Notes: generated by a model not told the origin, from the sequence alone. A stretch of 64,000 bases of DNA from Rhizobium sp. (GCA_002796995.1 PEKW01000002.1:1042696-1106695); one strand, 5' to 3'; counted from the first letter of the stretch, positions 44,277-53,912 are shown. Program-made: numbers and translations.

Positions 44277-46442
44277 TCAGTCGATGCTCGCCACCTTCTG
44301 CGGGTCGAGCGCCAAAGGCTTCGCCTCCTTCAGGCGGCGGGCGATGTCGCGGATCATTCGGGTCGTTTCGGACGACAGCGAGCGGGCCCGGATCATCGGC
44401 GCGACAGTGTCGGTGCCGGCCGCAGGCTTTGCCACCTTGGCCGCGGCGATCGCCTTCTCCGCCTCCGGCGTCGGGGTCTCGACGCCGGGAATGGGCCTGA
44501 GGTCGATGCCCTGGTGGGCATAGTCCATCAGCGTCTTGAAGGTCATCGCCGGCAGCGAGCCGCCGGTCATGTTGTTGGTCGAGGTATAGTCGTCATTGCC
44601 GAACCAGACGGCGGTCGTGTAGTTGCCGGTATAGCCGCAGAACCAGGCGTCGCGGTAGGCCTGGGTCGTGCCGGTCTTGCCGCCGGTCAGCACGCCGTCG
44701 ACGGCGGAACGTCTGGCCGTGCCGACATAGGGAACACGGGTCAGCATCTGGTTCATGTAGGCGGCGGCGGTTTCCGAGAGCACCCGGGTCGCCGGCGGCG
44801 CGTCGCGCTCGAAGTCATAGAGCACGTCGCCACCATAGTTCATGATCTGCGCGATGCCGTGGCGGCGCGACTGGTAGCCTCCGGCGGGGAAGACGGCATA
44901 GGCGGTCGCCTGGTCGAGCACGGTCACTTCCGAGGTGCCGATCGGGATCGTCACGTCCTTGCGGATCGGCGTCTCGACGCCGAATTTCTTCGCCTCCGCC
45001 ATGATCTGGTCGATGGCGTTGGGGCCGAGCTTTTCCTTGGCGAGGCGGACCGGGATGGTGTTGATCGATTTCGCCAGCGCCGTCTTGATGTCGATGCGGC
45101 CGGCATAGGAATTGCCGTAATTGTGTGGGCTCCAGTTTCCCCAGGAGATCGGCGCGTCGGTGATCGGCGAGTCCGGCGTCAGCCCCTTCTCCATCGCCAG
45201 CGAATAGGTATAGATCTTGAACGACGAGCCCGGCTGGCGCAGCGCCCGCGAGGCGCGGTTGAACTGGCTTTCGCCGTAGTCGCGGCCGCCGACCATGGCG
45301 CGCACCGCCCCGCCGTTCTCGATCATCACCAGGGCGGCCTGCTTGACGTGGTAGCTCTCGCCATATTCGCGCAGGCTTGCCGCCACCGCCTCTTCCGCCG
45401 CCTTCTGCAGGCCGGTGTCGATCGTGGTGCGCACCACCAGCGTGTGGTCCTTGAATTTCGCGGCGATCTTTTGCACCTCCTCGAAGGCCCAGTCGAGGAA
45501 GAAGTCGGGCGCCTCGGCCTCGTCGCGGTCGATGACGGTGGCCGGATTGCGCCTTGCGGCGATCACCTGGCCCTCGGTCATCATGCCGCCCTGCACCATA
45601 TTGGACAGGACGACGTTCGCCCGCGCGCGGGCCGCCGGCAGGTTGACATGCGGCGCATATTTGGCGGGCGCCTTGAACAGGCCGGCCAGCATGGCGGATT
45701 CGGCGAGGTTGACCTCGGTCAGCGGCTTGCCGAAATAGAATTGCGAGGCCGCCGCCGCTCCGAACGTGCCGCCGCCCATATAGGCGCGGTCGAGATAGAG
45801 CGACAGGATCTCCTTCTTCGTCAGGTTGGCTTCCAGCCACAGCGCCAGATAGGCCTCCTTGATCTTGCGCTCGATCGACCGCTCATTGGTGAGGAAGAGG
45901 TTCTTCGCCAACTGCTGCGTCAGCGTCGAGCCGCCCTGGACGACGCCGCCGGCGCGGGCGTTTTCGTTCATGGCGCGGGCCAGGCCAAGGAAATCGATGC
46001 CGAAATGCTCGAAGAAGCGCCGGTCCTCGGTCGCCAGCACCGCCTTGATCAGGTGGTCCGGCAATTCGTCGATCGGCACGGAATTTTCATGGATGATGCC
46101 GCGATGGCCGATCAGGTTGCCGTAGCGGTCGAGAAAGGTGACGGCGAAATCGCCATGGTTGCGCCAGTCCTTCTTGGTCTCCTCGAAGGCCGGCTGGGCG
46201 AGCGCCAGCATCAGTACGGCGCCCGCCGTGCCGAGCGTCATGCCTTCGCCAAGCACTTCGAAGAACAGCTTTTTCCAGCCGCGCACGCGGAAGCGGCGGA
46301 AGAAGATGGTGATCTCCTCCCAGATCTCCGACAGGCGGAAACCGGCATTCCACATCGACGAATCGATCCAGCTGTCGATCTTCAGCAGGATATGGCGCTT
46401 GAGGCGCGGCTTCTTCTCGGCTGGCGGGCGTTCGTCGGCCAC
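44277..46442 (-). CDS. PBP1-type bifunctional peptidoglycan synthase
   Basis: This 721-residue protein starts at GTG 46442 behind AGGGA. One membrane anchor (about 68-88) is followed by a GT51 glycosyltransferase domain (VLATEDRRFFEHFGID, GGSTLTQQLAKNLFL). The transpeptidase domain has SSFK (PGSSFKIY) and KTG (TGGKTGTTQAYRD). It polymerises and cross-links peptidoglycan at the inner membrane. The long N-terminal basic segment and the lack of an OB domain fit the shorter rhizobial PBP1a/PBP1c-like type. Confidence 0.9.
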   Translation of the reverse strand: MADERPPAEKKPRLKRHILLKIDSWIDSSMWNAGFRLSEIWEEITIFFRRFRVRGWKKLFFEVLGEGMTLGTAGAVLMLALAQPAFEETKKDWRNHGDFAVTFLDRYGNLIGHRGIIHENSVPIDELPDHLIKAVLATEDRRFFEHFGIDFLGLARAMNENARAGGVVQGGSTLTQQLAKNLFLTNERSIERKIKEAYLALWLEANLTKKEILSLYLDRAYMGGGTFGAAAASQFYFGKPLTEVNLAESAMLAGLFKAPAKYAPHVNLPAARARANVVLSNMVQGGMMTEGQVIAARRNPATVIDRDEAEAPDFFLDWAFEEVQKIAAKFKDHTLVVRTTIDTGLQKAAEEAVAASLREYGESYHVKQAALVMIENGGAVRAMVGGRDYGESQFNRASRALRQPGSSFKIYTYSLAMEKGLTPDSPITDAPISWGNWSPHNYGNSYAGRIDIKTALAKSINTIPVRLAKEKLGPNAIDQIMAEAKKFGVETPIRKDVTIPIGTSEVTVLDQATAYAVFPAGGYQSRRHGIAQIMNYGGDVLYDFERDAPPATRVLSETAAAYMNQMLTRVPYVGTARRSAVDGVLTGGKTGTTQAYRDAWFCGYTGNYTTAVWFGNDDYTSTNNMTGGSLPAMTFKTLMDYAHQGIDLRPIPGVETPTPEAEKAIAAAKVAKPAAGTDTVAPMIRARSLSSETTRMIRDIARRLKEAKPLALDPQKVASID

Positions 46443-46652
46443 TTCACTTGATCCCTGAACGAGAGAGGGGCCTCTCGGCCCTTGACGCGCGTGCCGACAG
46501 GGCTCAAGAGCAAGCCCTGGCGCCGGCAAATCGGCCTTCTCCACACTGTGCTGATAGATTGTCGATTTGCCGGCAAAGAACAAGAAAAAAGCGAGGCGCC
46601 GTCAGATACGGCCCGCCTTCGCCATGGCCCGGCGCCTGGCCGGTGACGACGG

Positions 46653-47117
46653 ATGACCGATTTACCCTACTGGAAGACCAAGAGCCTGGCCGAGATGAGC
46701 CTTTCCGAATGGGAAGGCCTGTGCGACGGCTGCGGCCTGTGCTGTCTCAACAAGCTCGAGGACTGGGACACCGGCGACGTGGTGTTCACGTCGGTCGCCT
46801 GTCGCCTGCTCGACGGGGAGAGCTGTCGCTGCAAGGATTATGAAAACCGCCAGGCGACCGTGCCGGACTGCATCCAGCTGACCGTCGAGGGCGTCGACGA
46901 GATCGCCTGGCTGCCGCCGACCTGCGCCTACCGCCTGGTCGCCGAGGGCCGTGACCTGTACTGGTGGCACTATCTGGTCTCCGGCGACCGCGAAACCGTG
47001 CACGAAGCCGGCATCTCGGCCCGCGGCCGCACCGTCTCTGAAGACGACGTGCCGGTCGAGGATTTCGAGGATTATGTGGTGGACTGGCCGCTGACGGTGG
47101 GCGGCAAGGCGGAGTAG
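46653..47117 (+). CDS. ycgN: YcgN-family cysteine-cluster protein
   Basis: This 154-residue protein of the YcgN/UPF0260 family has the conserved cluster [15 protein letters not shown] and further cysteines in GESCRCKDY and PDCIQLT. These probably bind a metal or Fe-S centre. Length and motif order are normal for the family; the role is unknown. Confidence 0.93.
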   Translation: MTDLPYWKTKSLAEMSLSEWEGLCDGCGLCCLNKLEDWDTGDVVFTSVACRLLDGESCRCKDYENRQATVPDCIQLTVEGVDEIAWLPPTCAYRLVAEGRDLYWWHYLVSGDRETVHEAGISARGRTVSEDDVPVEDFEDYVVDWPLTVGGKAE

Positions 47118-47207
47118 GGGGCGGACCATTTATGTCGCCCTTCACCCTGTTCCACCGCCGTCGCGATAGCCTGAGGGCGGTCGTGAACATGGGCGCCGCC
47201 GCTTCAG

Positions 47208-47531
47208 CTAGGCGATCCCGAGAAACACCGCGAGCGAGCGCGTGACCGACAGCATGGTCTCTTCATCAAGGTGACCGATGACCGGGCCGATCCGTTCGCG
47301 GCGCACGGACATTGCCTTGTCCACCATGATTTGCGAAGCCCGGGTCAGCCCGTTCTCCGGTCCGGGATCGATCCCCGGCCGGATGAGCGGTGCATCTGCC
47401 AGAGTGCTGGTGATGAGCAGGACGGTGACCGTGCCGATGGCGTCGAAGGCATCGGCCTGGATGACCACCGCCGGGCGTGGCTTGCCGAAGTCGCCGGAAA
47501 TCGCCACGGTGACGACGTCGCCGCGTTTCAA
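47208..47531 (-). CDS. mazF: MazF/PemK-type toxin
   Basis: This 107-residue protein has the MazF/PemK fold: MKRGDVVTVAISGDFGKPRPAVVIQ, then TVLLITSTLAD and SQIMVDKAMSVRRERIG. It starts at TTG 47531, overlapping the antitoxin stop (ATTGA) behind GGAGGATGCGGA. It is expected to act as a sequence-specific mRNA endoribonuclease. Confidence 0.9.
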   Translation of the reverse strand: MKRGDVVTVAISGDFGKPRPAVVIQADAFDAIGTVTVLLITSTLADAPLIRPGIDPGPENGLTRASQIMVDKAMSVRRERIGPVIGHLDEETMLSVTRSLAVFLGIA

Positions 47532-47749
47532 TCCGCATCCTCCGCGAGATCGGCCAGTGCCGCATCGAGCAGGACCTGAAGGTCATGGTCGACCCTGTCG
47601 GAATGAGCGACCGCCAGCGACTGACGACGGCATTCCTCCGCGAAACCCGGCCGACGCGTATCGGGCAGCCAGATCTGCACCGGTCTGAGGCCCATGGCCC
47701 TCAGGGCCTGCCGCCGCTTTTCGACCCGCTTATTCACGGATGTTGCCAT
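47528..47749 (-). CDS. mazE: MazE-type antitoxin (DUF3018)
   Basis: This 73-residue protein begins MATSVNKRVEKRRQALRAMG and contains RPVQIWLPDTRRPGFAEECRRQS, typical of the DUF3018 MazE-like antitoxins. Start ATG 47749 is preceded by GGAGGCAAATC. It overlaps the toxin gene. A 12-bp palindrome 20 bp upstream is the likely operator. Confidence 0.88.
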   Translation of the reverse strand: MATSVNKRVEKRRQALRAMGLRPVQIWLPDTRRPGFAEECRRQSLAVAHSDRVDHDLQVLLDAALADLAEDAD

Positions 47750-47768
47750 GATTTGCCTCCAGTCAGGC

Positions 47769-47780
47769 GTTACATGTAAC
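47769..47780 (-). promoter_or_regulatory. Palindromic operator of the mazEF module
   Basis: GTTACATGTAAC is a perfect 12-bp palindrome 20 bp upstream of the mazE start, a natural site for antitoxin-mediated autoregulation. Confidence 0.6.
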
Positions 47781-47910
47781 ATTTTGCCCGGCCGGCGGCA
47801 AGGATGTGTCCCATTCTGCCCGTGCTGATCCAAAGGGGAGAGGGGACAAGCGGCTGTCACTGTCGTCTCTTCTACCGTTCAGGACGGGATGGGGCGGTTG
47901 TCGCCCCGTC

Positions 47911-48411
47911 TTAGAACTCTTCCCAGCCCGGACCCGCTCCGCCACCGCCACCACCGCTGCCGCTCGGGCCGTTGGCGGAGAACAGTTCTTCGAGGTTTAG
48001 GAAGCAGATCATCTGGTCCTGGTGGGCGAGGATGCCGTCGATGAACTGGGTCGCCTGGCCGGCATTCTGCGGTACGGGCTGGAGGCTGTCGGCGGGAACG
48101 GTCAGGATGTCGGATACGCCCTCGACCAGGAGGCCCATGGTCATGTCGTTGACGTCGGTGACGATGATGGCGCTGCGCTCCGAGGCTTCGGTGCCCTGCA
48201 TGCCGAGCTTGGCGGCGAGGTCGATGATCGGGATCACCATGCCGCGCAGGTTGATGACACCCAGCACCTCATAGGGCGCATGCGGCATCGGCGTCACGGG
48301 CACCCAGCCGCGGATCTCGCGGATCGACCGTGTCCTGACGCAGAACGACTGGTCGTTCAGCCGGAACGCGATGATTTCCAGGGAAGCATTGGTCAGCGCA
48401 TTGATGTTCAC
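47911..48411 (-). CDS. cheW: CheW chemotaxis coupling protein
   Basis: About 166 residues from GTG 48411 (GAGGA 7 nt upstream). It has the CheW core EIIAFRLNDQSFCVRTRSIREIRG, the INLRG motif in VLGVINLRGMVIPIIDLAAKLG, and a Gly-rich C-terminal tail (SGSGGGGGGAG). It links chemoreceptors to CheA. It is isolated here from the main che operon; the soluble receptor at 23.6 kb is the nearest chemotaxis gene. A GGGGCG/CGCCCC hairpin (47891-47907) lies just after the stop. Confidence 0.93.
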   Translation of the reverse strand: MNINALTNASLEIIAFRLNDQSFCVRTRSIREIRGWVPVTPMPHAPYEVLGVINLRGMVIPIIDLAAKLGMQGTEASERSAIIVTDVNDMTMGLLVEGVSDILTVPADSLQPVPQNAGQATQFIDGILAHQDQMICFLNLEELFSANGPSGSGGGGGGAGPGWEEF

Positions 48412-48504
48412 GCCAGTGTCCTCGCGACAGGGGAGAATGTGAATTCCCTTCCTACCGGTCAAAGCTGGCGCCGGGCTGGCTTGATCTCGTTCCCTGAAAG
48501 CCGC

Positions 48505-48620
48505 CGCTCACCCTGACCCTCTCTCCGTCGTGACGGGGAGAGCGGACGACCGGGGCGGCGTCGCTTGTTTCTCCTTCCCGTGGGGGGAGATGCCCGGCAG
48601 GGCAAAGGGGCGTAGGGCAG
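48505..48620. repeat. Palindromic mosaic repeat
   Basis: The TCACCCTGACCCTCTCTCCGTC/GACGGGGAGAG-type hairpin is followed by CCCGTGGGGGGAGATGCCCGGCAGGGCAAAGGGGC, the same modules seen at 6.1-6.6 kb and in the 42-bp arms between mrpC and mrpD. It lies between cheW and the relBE module. Confidence 0.7.
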
Positions 48621-48723
48621 CGCGAGGGCAGAGGGCTAGAGGTATGCGGACGCAAAATCGCCTCAGTCTTGTCGCTGTCATGCAGATGAATTACATTTCA
48701 CGGGTAGCAATGGAGATGAGATC

Positions 48724-49032
48724 ATGACCGCCAATGCGATCGTACAGGCGCGCATTGATGCCGATATTCGGGATCGCGCGGCCATCGTGCTCGAGCGGAT
48801 GGGCCTGACAGTGTCCGATGCCGTCCGCATCCTCTTGACGCGTACCGCCAACGAAGGCGCCTTGCCGATCGATCTGATCGTCGGCGATACCGAGCACGAC
48901 GCTTGGTTCAGGGCCAAGGTGCTGCAAGCCCTCGATGATGATCGCGAGGACGTCATGAATGATGAGGCCGAGGCGCATTTTGCGCGCCGTCGTGCCGCGG
49001 CCGCGCGCAAGGTCAAGGCAGAAGCGCCGTGA
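48724..49032 (+). CDS. relB: RelB/DinJ-type antitoxin
   Basis: This 102-residue protein has a ribbon-helix-helix start (MTANAIVQARIDADIRDRAAIVLERMGLTVSDAVRILLTR) as in RelB/DinJ, and a charged helical C-terminus that binds the toxin. ATG follows GGAGATGAGATC. It overlaps the toxin gene by 4 bp. Confidence 0.92.
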   Translation: MTANAIVQARIDADIRDRAAIVLERMGLTVSDAVRILLTRTANEGALPIDLIVGDTEHDAWFRAKVLQALDDDREDVMNDEAEAHFARRRAAAARKVKAEAP

Positions 49033-49328
49033 AACTCGTCTGGTCGGCTCACGCTCTGGCTGACCGAAACCTGATCTTCGATTACATCGAGGCGGAAAAT
49101 CCGAGTGCGGCGATTGCTGTCGATGAGCGTATCGCGTCCGCCGTTGCCCAACTGCGCGACTTTCCAGACAGTGGGCGTAAGGGCCGGGTGGAGGGAACGC
49201 GCGAGCTGGTCATCGCGGGCACACCCTACATCGCGGTCTATCTGGTGTCGTCGGATCGCGTCCGAATTCTGCGTGTGCTTCATGGTGCGCAACGCTGGCC
49301 TGACGACCTGAGCGACGACCGGGGCTGA
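49029..49328 (+). CDS. relE: RelE/ParE-family toxin
   Basis: This 99-residue protein starts at GTG 49029. It has the RelE/ParE pattern: KLVWSAHALADRNLIFDYIEAENPSAA, GTRELVIAGTPYIAVYLVSSDRVRILRVLHGAQ. It is probably an mRNA interferase or gyrase poison; the two subfamilies cannot be separated from sequence alone. Confidence 0.9.
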   Translation: MKLVWSAHALADRNLIFDYIEAENPSAAIAVDERIASAVAQLRDFPDSGRKGRVEGTRELVIAGTPYIAVYLVSSDRVRILRVLHGAQRWPDDLSDDRG

Positions 49329-49357
49329 GCCCGGCAGAAAATATTCCGTAAAATCCC

Positions 49358-49390
49358 TTGACCCTCCCATTATGGGAAGGTGCATGTAGG
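49358..49390 (+). promoter_or_regulatory. CueR-type promoter/operator of copA
   Basis: TTGACC (49358-49363) overlaps the dyad ACCCTCCCATTATGGGAAGGT (49361-49381; 21 nt in total, shown as a dyad of ACC..CCC and GGG..GGT halves). A 19-bp spacer, the hallmark of MerR/CueR activation, separates it from the -10 region TGCATGTA. The same arrangement precedes copZ. Confidence 0.85.
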
Positions 49391-49532
49391 GGGAGACGCG
49401 TCGGGACCGGTCGGGTTCGGGCGCTTTTGAAACCGTTTTCCGTGCAGTGGACGCGGGCGTTTCCTGTTTCGGCGCCTTATATGGGTGTCCTGGATCGTAG
49501 GGAAGGCTGGCGCACGCCCGAGAGGTGAAAAG

Positions 49533-52118
49533 ATGAACGAACGTAAGACGATCAATCCGCCCGAAGCATCGACGAAAGTGCCGGCCAAGGACGCCACCAA
49601 AACGGCCGCTCTCCGGCCCATCATCCTGCCGGTCGAGGGCATGACCTGTGCCTCCTGCGTCAAGCGGGTGGAGAAGGCCGCGGCCAAGGTGCCGGGCGTC
49701 GAGGCGAGCGCGGTCAATTTCGCCACCGAGGCGCTGTCGGTGACGCCGGGGCCGGGCTTTTCGGCGGAAGCGCTGGTCAAAGCCGTCAAGGATGCCGGCT
49801 ATGAGGCGAAGGCCGAAACCGTGATCCTCGACATCGAGGAGATGACCTGCGCGTCCTGCGTGTCGCGGGTGGAAAAGGCGCTGAAGAGCGTACCCGCCGT
49901 CGAGACCGCTTCGGTCAATCTCGCCACCGCCAAGGCCGTGGTGACCGTGCTCGGCGGCAAGGCGGCCGTGCCGGCCATGGTGAAGGCGGTCGAGAAGGCC
50001 GGCTACAAGGCGAAGCTGGAGGCCGAGGCCGGCGAGACGGACACGCATGAAGAGGCCAAGGAACGCGAGATCGGCCGGCTGACCCGCAATTTCTGGATCG
50101 CGCTGGTCCTGACCCTGCCGCTTTTCGTCATGGAGATGGGCAGCCATCTCTATCCGCCGCTGCACCATACGCTGATGGATCTCTTTCCCGGCAACCTGTT
50201 GAATTACATCCAGTTCGCGCTGGCGACCGGCGTGCTTGCCGGCCCCGGCCGGCGGTTCTTCATCAAGGGCGTTCCGGCGCTCCTGCGCGGCGGGCCGGAC
50301 ATGAATTCGCTGGTGGCGATCGGCACCGGCGCCGCCTATCTCTACTCGCTGGTGACGACCTTTGCGCCGGCGGTGCTGCCGGCCGAAGCGCGCTATGTCT
50401 ATTACGAAGCCGCGACCGTCATCGTCACGCTGATCCTGCTCGGCCGGCTCTTGGAAGCCCGCGCCAAGGGGCGCACCGGCGCGGCGATCAGGAAGCTTGC
50501 CGGGCTGCAGGCCAAGACCGCCCGCGTCGAGCGCGACGGGCGGACGCTGGACATTGCCGCCGCCGACGTGGTGGTCGGCGATGTGGTGGTGATCCGTCCG
50601 GGCGAGCGCATTCCGGTCGACGGAACCGTGATCGACGGCGCCTCGCATGTCGACGAGGCGATGATATCAGGCGAACCGCTGCCGGTCGAGAAGGGCGAGG
50701 GCGCCATCGTCATCGGCGGCACGATCAACGGCAAGGGCTCGTTCCGCTTCCGGGCCGACAAGGTCGGCGCCGACATGATGCTCTCGCAGATCATCCGCAT
50801 GGTCGGCGAGGCGCAAGGCGCCAAGCTGCCGATCCAGATGATGGTCGACAGGGTAACGGCCTGGTTCGTGCCGGCGGTGATGGCAGTGGCCGCGGTTACC
50901 TTCCTGATCTGGCTCTTCTTCGGGCCGGATCCGGCCTATACCTATGGCCTGGTCAATGCCGTCGCCGTGCTGATCATCGCCTGCCCCTGCGCCATGGGAC
51001 TTGCCACTCCGACCTCGATCATGGTCGGCACGGGGCGGGCCGCCGAACTCGGCGTGCTGTTCCGCAAGGGCGAGGCGCTGCAGACGCTGCGCGACGTCGA
51101 CACCGTGGTGATGGACAAGACCGGCACGATCACCAAGGGCCGGCCGGAACTAACCGACATCGCGGTGGCCGACGGCTTTGCCGAGGCCGAGGTGCTGGCG
51201 CTCGCCGCGAGCCTCGAAGCCCGTTCGGAACATCCGGTCGGCGAGGCGATCGTCAAAGGCGCCGAGGCGCGGGGACTGACCATAGCCATGGCGGAAGGCG
51301 TCGAGGCTTTGGCCGGCTACGGCATCACCGGCACGGTCTCCGGCCGCACGATTGCGGCCGGCGCCAACCGCTACATGGCCAAGCTCGGGCTCGACGTTTC
51401 GCCCTTTGCGACGGTTGCAGGGCGGCTGGCGGGCGAGGGCAAGACGCCGCTCTACGTGGCGATCGACGGCAAGCTCGCCGCGGCTCTCGCCGTCTCCGAT
51501 CCGCTGAAGGAAACCAGCGTCGCGGCGATCAAGGCCTTGAAGGATCTGGGGCTATCCGTCGTCATGGTGACGGGCGACAACCGCGCGACGGCGGAGGCGA
51601 TCGGCCGGGCGACCGGCATCGACGAAGTGGTGGCCGAGGTTCTGCCGGACGGCAAGGTGGCAGCGATCAACGCGCTGAAGGAAAAGGGCCGCAAGGTCGC
51701 CTTCATAGGCGACGGCATCAACGACGCGCCGGCGCTCGCCACCGCCGATACCGGCATTGCCATCGGCACCGGCACGGACGTGGCAATCGAAAGCGCCGAC
51801 GTGGTGCTGGTCGGCGGCGATCTCGGCTCGGCGCTGCATGCGATCGAGCTCAGCCGCGCGGTGATCCGCAATATCGGCCAGAACCTTTTTTGGGCATTCG
51901 GCTACAACGTCTTGCTGATCCCGGTTGCGGCGGGCATCCTTTACCCGAGTTTCGGCATACTGCTGTCGCCCATGGTCGGCGCGGGTGCCATGGGCCTTTC
52001 GAGCGTCTTCGTGCTGACCAATGCGCTCCGCCTGAAACGGGCTCGGGTGACCGAGCTTGGCGGGCAGGGCAGAAGCGCCGGGGCCGCAACGAGGCCAGGT
52101 GAAGAGGCCATAGGATGA
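49533..52118 (+). CDS. copA: Copper-exporting P1B-type ATPase
   Basis: This 861-residue protein starts at ATG 49533 behind GAGGTGA. Two N-terminal heavy-metal-binding domains each carry MTCASC (Cys39/42 and Cys106/109). Eight transmembrane helices include the CPC motif in [15 protein letters not shown]. The P-domain DKTGTITKG and the [19 protein letters not shown] and [11 protein letters not shown] motifs are complete. It pumps Cu(I) out of the cytosol using ATP. It is coupled to cueR by an ATGA overlap. Confidence 0.96.
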   Translation: MNERKTINPPEASTKVPAKDATKTAALRPIILPVEGMTCASCVKRVEKAAAKVPGVEASAVNFATEALSVTPGPGFSAEALVKAVKDAGYEAKAETVILDIEEMTCASCVSRVEKALKSVPAVETASVNLATAKAVVTVLGGKAAVPAMVKAVEKAGYKAKLEAEAGETDTHEEAKEREIGRLTRNFWIALVLTLPLFVMEMGSHLYPPLHHTLMDLFPGNLLNYIQFALATGVLAGPGRRFFIKGVPALLRGGPDMNSLVAIGTGAAYLYSLVTTFAPAVLPAEARYVYYEAATVIVTLILLGRLLEARAKGRTGAAIRKLAGLQAKTARVERDGRTLDIAAADVVVGDVVVIRPGERIPVDGTVIDGASHVDEAMISGEPLPVEKGEGAIVIGGTINGKGSFRFRADKVGADMMLSQIIRMVGEAQGAKLPIQMMVDRVTAWFVPAVMAVAAVTFLIWLFFGPDPAYTYGLVNAVAVLIIACPCAMGLATPTSIMVGTGRAAELGVLFRKGEALQTLRDVDTVVMDKTGTITKGRPELTDIAVADGFAEAEVLALAASLEARSEHPVGEAIVKGAEARGLTIAMAEGVEALAGYGITGTVSGRTIAAGANRYMAKLGLDVSPFATVAGRLAGEGKTPLYVAIDGKLAAALAVSDPLKETSVAAIKALKDLGLSVVMVTGDNRATAEAIGRATGIDEVVAEVLPDGKVAAINALKEKGRKVAFIGDGINDAPALATADTGIAIGTGTDVAIESADVVLVGGDLGSALHAIELSRAVIRNIGQNLFWAFGYNVLLIPVAAGILYPSFGILLSPMVGAGAMGLSSVFVLTNALRLKRARVTELGGQGRSAGAATRPGEEAIG

Positions 52119-52582
52119 AGACTGACGGCATGAACATCGGCGAGGCCTCGGAGGCCTCGGGCGTTTCGTCGAAGATGATCCGCTATTACGAGGAGATCGG
52201 TCTGGTGCGCCCGGCGCACCGCACCGCGAGCAACTACCGCGTCTATGGCGCGGACGAGGTGCATCGGCTGCGATTCGTCCGGCGTGCCCGTTCGCTCGGC
52301 TTCTCGCTCGAGGAGACCGAGCAGCTTTTGACGCTGTGGGCCGACAAGGCGCGCACCAGCGCCGAGGTGAAGAAGCTGGCGCTCGATCATATCGCCGAGC
52401 TGGAGGAGAAGATCGCCGGGCTGCAGGCCATGGTCGGCACGCTGCGCGAACTGGCGGACTGCTGCCATGGCGACGAACGGCCGAACTGCCCGATTCTCGC
52501 CGATCTCTCCGGCGGCAAGACGGCGCGCGAGCCCGAGGCTTCGCCGCCCCGGGCGCTGCGGCGGGTGGCGGGCCGGGCCTGA
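52115..52582 (+). CDS. cueR: CueR copper-responsive MerR regulator
   Basis: This 155-residue MerR-family activator has helix-turn-helix [24 protein letters not shown], a long dimerisation helix, and a C-terminal Cu(I) site [10 protein letters not shown] with the CueR-type Cys-x7-Cys spacing. It overlaps copA and probably controls copA and copZ through the two 19-bp-spacer promoters. The extended C-terminus beyond the copper loop is longer than in E. coli CueR. Confidence 0.93.
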   Translation: MKTDGMNIGEASEASGVSSKMIRYYEEIGLVRPAHRTASNYRVYGADEVHRLRFVRRARSLGFSLEETEQLLTLWADKARTSAEVKKLALDHIAELEEKIAGLQAMVGTLRELADCCHGDERPNCPILADLSGGKTAREPEASPPRALRRVAGRA

Positions 52583-52604
52583 GCAGGGGCATGCGTTTTA
52601 CCCC

Positions 52605-52637
52605 TTGACCTTCCCACGGTGGAAAGGTGCATGAAGG
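52605..52637 (+). promoter_or_regulatory. CueR-type promoter/operator of copZ
   Basis: TTGACC (52605-52610) overlaps the dyad whose halves are ACCTTCCCAC and GTGGAAAGGT (52608-52628), with the -10 region TGCATGAA after a 19-bp spacer. It matches the copA promoter in sequence and geometry. Confidence 0.85.
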
Positions 52638-52672
52638 GGAAGACGCAAACGTCTGCCAGGAAAGGAATTGAA

Positions 52673-52879
52673 ATGAGCGTGACCCATCTGTTTCAGGTCG
52701 AGGACATGACCTGCGGCCACTGCGAGAAGGCGATCACCAGGGCGCTCGGCGAGGCGCTGCCGGGAGCGGCGGTGAAGATCGACCTCAACGTGCATGAAGT
52801 GGCGGTCGAGGGGGATGCGGCGAAAGCCGAGGAAGCGATACGCGAGGCCGGCTATACGCCGGTCCGGAAAAGCGCCTGA
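52673..52879 (+). CDS. copZ: CopZ copper chaperone
   Basis: This 68-residue heavy-metal-associated domain protein (MSVTHLFQVEDMTCGHCEKA, Cys-x2-Cys) starts at ATG 52673 after AAAGGAATTG. It delivers Cu(I) to CopA. It has its own CueR-type promoter and a strong terminator. Confidence 0.95.
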   Translation: MSVTHLFQVEDMTCGHCEKAITRALGEALPGAAVKIDLNVHEVAVEGDAAKAEEAIREAGYTPVRKSA

Positions 52880-52909
52880 CGGCGTGGGGCCCCGGGGGGT
52901 AAGGGGCCG

Positions 52910-52943
52910 GCGGCCGGGAGGAAACTCCCGGCCGCTGTTTTTT
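52910..52943 (+). terminator. Intrinsic terminator of copZ
   Basis: GCGGCCGGGAG-gaaa-CTCCCGGCCGC forms an 11-bp stem followed by TGTTTTTT. Confidence 0.92.
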
Positions 52944-53051
52944 GGGTAGAGCCGCAGCGTGAGCGGCCAAAAGTCTCCTCGTAGGTCCCCCTTTTGTGCC
53001 CGTCGCCTGCGAATGGCCGCGCGTTGTGGTGCTCGAATCCCAGGATCAACG

Positions 53052-53633
53052 TCAGACGAGCGAACTGCTTCTGGCTTTCAACCTACTTGCTCGCTCTATT
53101 GCGAATAGTGTCTTCCAACCAGAAACGATGGCGTAGAAGAGATCGGCGTCTATCCACGCTTCGCTGATCGTTCCTGACAATTCGTCAGGTGATTCTGTAT
53201 TCGAGAAGGCGAGGATGCGCACGCGACACCCCACGTCGAACTGCAAGATGTGGCTTCCGTCACCGAAAGCCTGGTCACCATCCGGAGCCCATATCGACCC
53301 GCTCGACTGTAAAGCGTCGGCGAACTGCTGCGGTGACAAACCGAAGTAATCCGTTCGCGGACTGTCACGATAGATAGCATTAAGGTAGGCTGCAGCCACG
53401 TCGGCGGCCGCGACATCGGCCAGCGCAGGGAACTGATGCGTTCCCCGCCGCTGCAATCTATGCTCCACTTCATTGAAAGAACATCCAAGCATGGACGCGT
53501 CAGGCTCCCTGCTTCCGTACGTTCGTCCACCAACATGGATGAAAAAGGAACCCAGCGCCAACTGGGAAAGGCTTTCCACCGCATCGGTAATCCTGCTTTC
53601 GATTGCGAAAACGCGGCAATCGCCCACTATCAT
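53052..53633 (-). CDS. Imm42-like orphan immunity protein
   Basis: This 193-residue protein starts MIVGDCRVFAIESRI. It carries conserved stretches of the Imm42 immunity family: GSFFIHVGGRTYGSREPDASMLGCSFNEV, APDGDQAFGDGSHILQFDVG and RVRILAF. Immunity proteins of this type neutralise secreted polymorphic toxins. No toxin gene is adjacent. Composition is less GC-rich than the copper cluster beside it. ATG 53633 follows AGGATAGCGG. Confidence 0.6.
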   Translation of the reverse strand: MIVGDCRVFAIESRITDAVESLSQLALGSFFIHVGGRTYGSREPDASMLGCSFNEVEHRLQRRGTHQFPALADVAAADVAAAYLNAIYRDSPRTDYFGLSPQQFADALQSSGSIWAPDGDQAFGDGSHILQFDVGCRVRILAFSNTESPDELSGTISEAWIDADLFYAIVSGWKTLFAIERASRLKARSSSLV

Positions 53634-53774
53634 CCGCTATCCTCGCTGTCTCGGGCATTACAATAGGGCGATGAAGCCTGCTCACCGCAGACTTTGTCAA
53701 CGGGCCATGGTTCAGGCCTGTCCGCGGTCGGGCGGTTCCAACCGGCCCTTTTGCTTTGGAGGGCAGGCCCTATC

Positions 53775-53912
53775 CGGTCCTCTTCTCCCCATCGGGGAGA
53801 AGGTGGCGCGGAGCGCCGGATGAGGGGGGCGAAGCCGAAGGTGTCGTAGCACTCGGCCCCCTCATCGCCTCGTTTCACTCGGCACTTCTCCCCGCTGGGG
53901 AGAAGAGGGTGT
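53775..53912. repeat. Palindromic mosaic repeat
   Basis: The block starts with CTTCTCCCCATCGGGGAGAAG, then GGTGGCGCGGAGCGCCGGATGAGGGGGGCGAAG. It ends with the inverse TTCTCCCCGCTGGGGAGAAGAGG. The same order of modules appears at the right end of the window (63.9 kb). Confidence 0.85.

Noticed and set aside
44514..46451. 645-codon plus-strand frame
   Set aside because: It is the mirror of the PBP gene, which has all catalytic motifs; the antisense translation has none.
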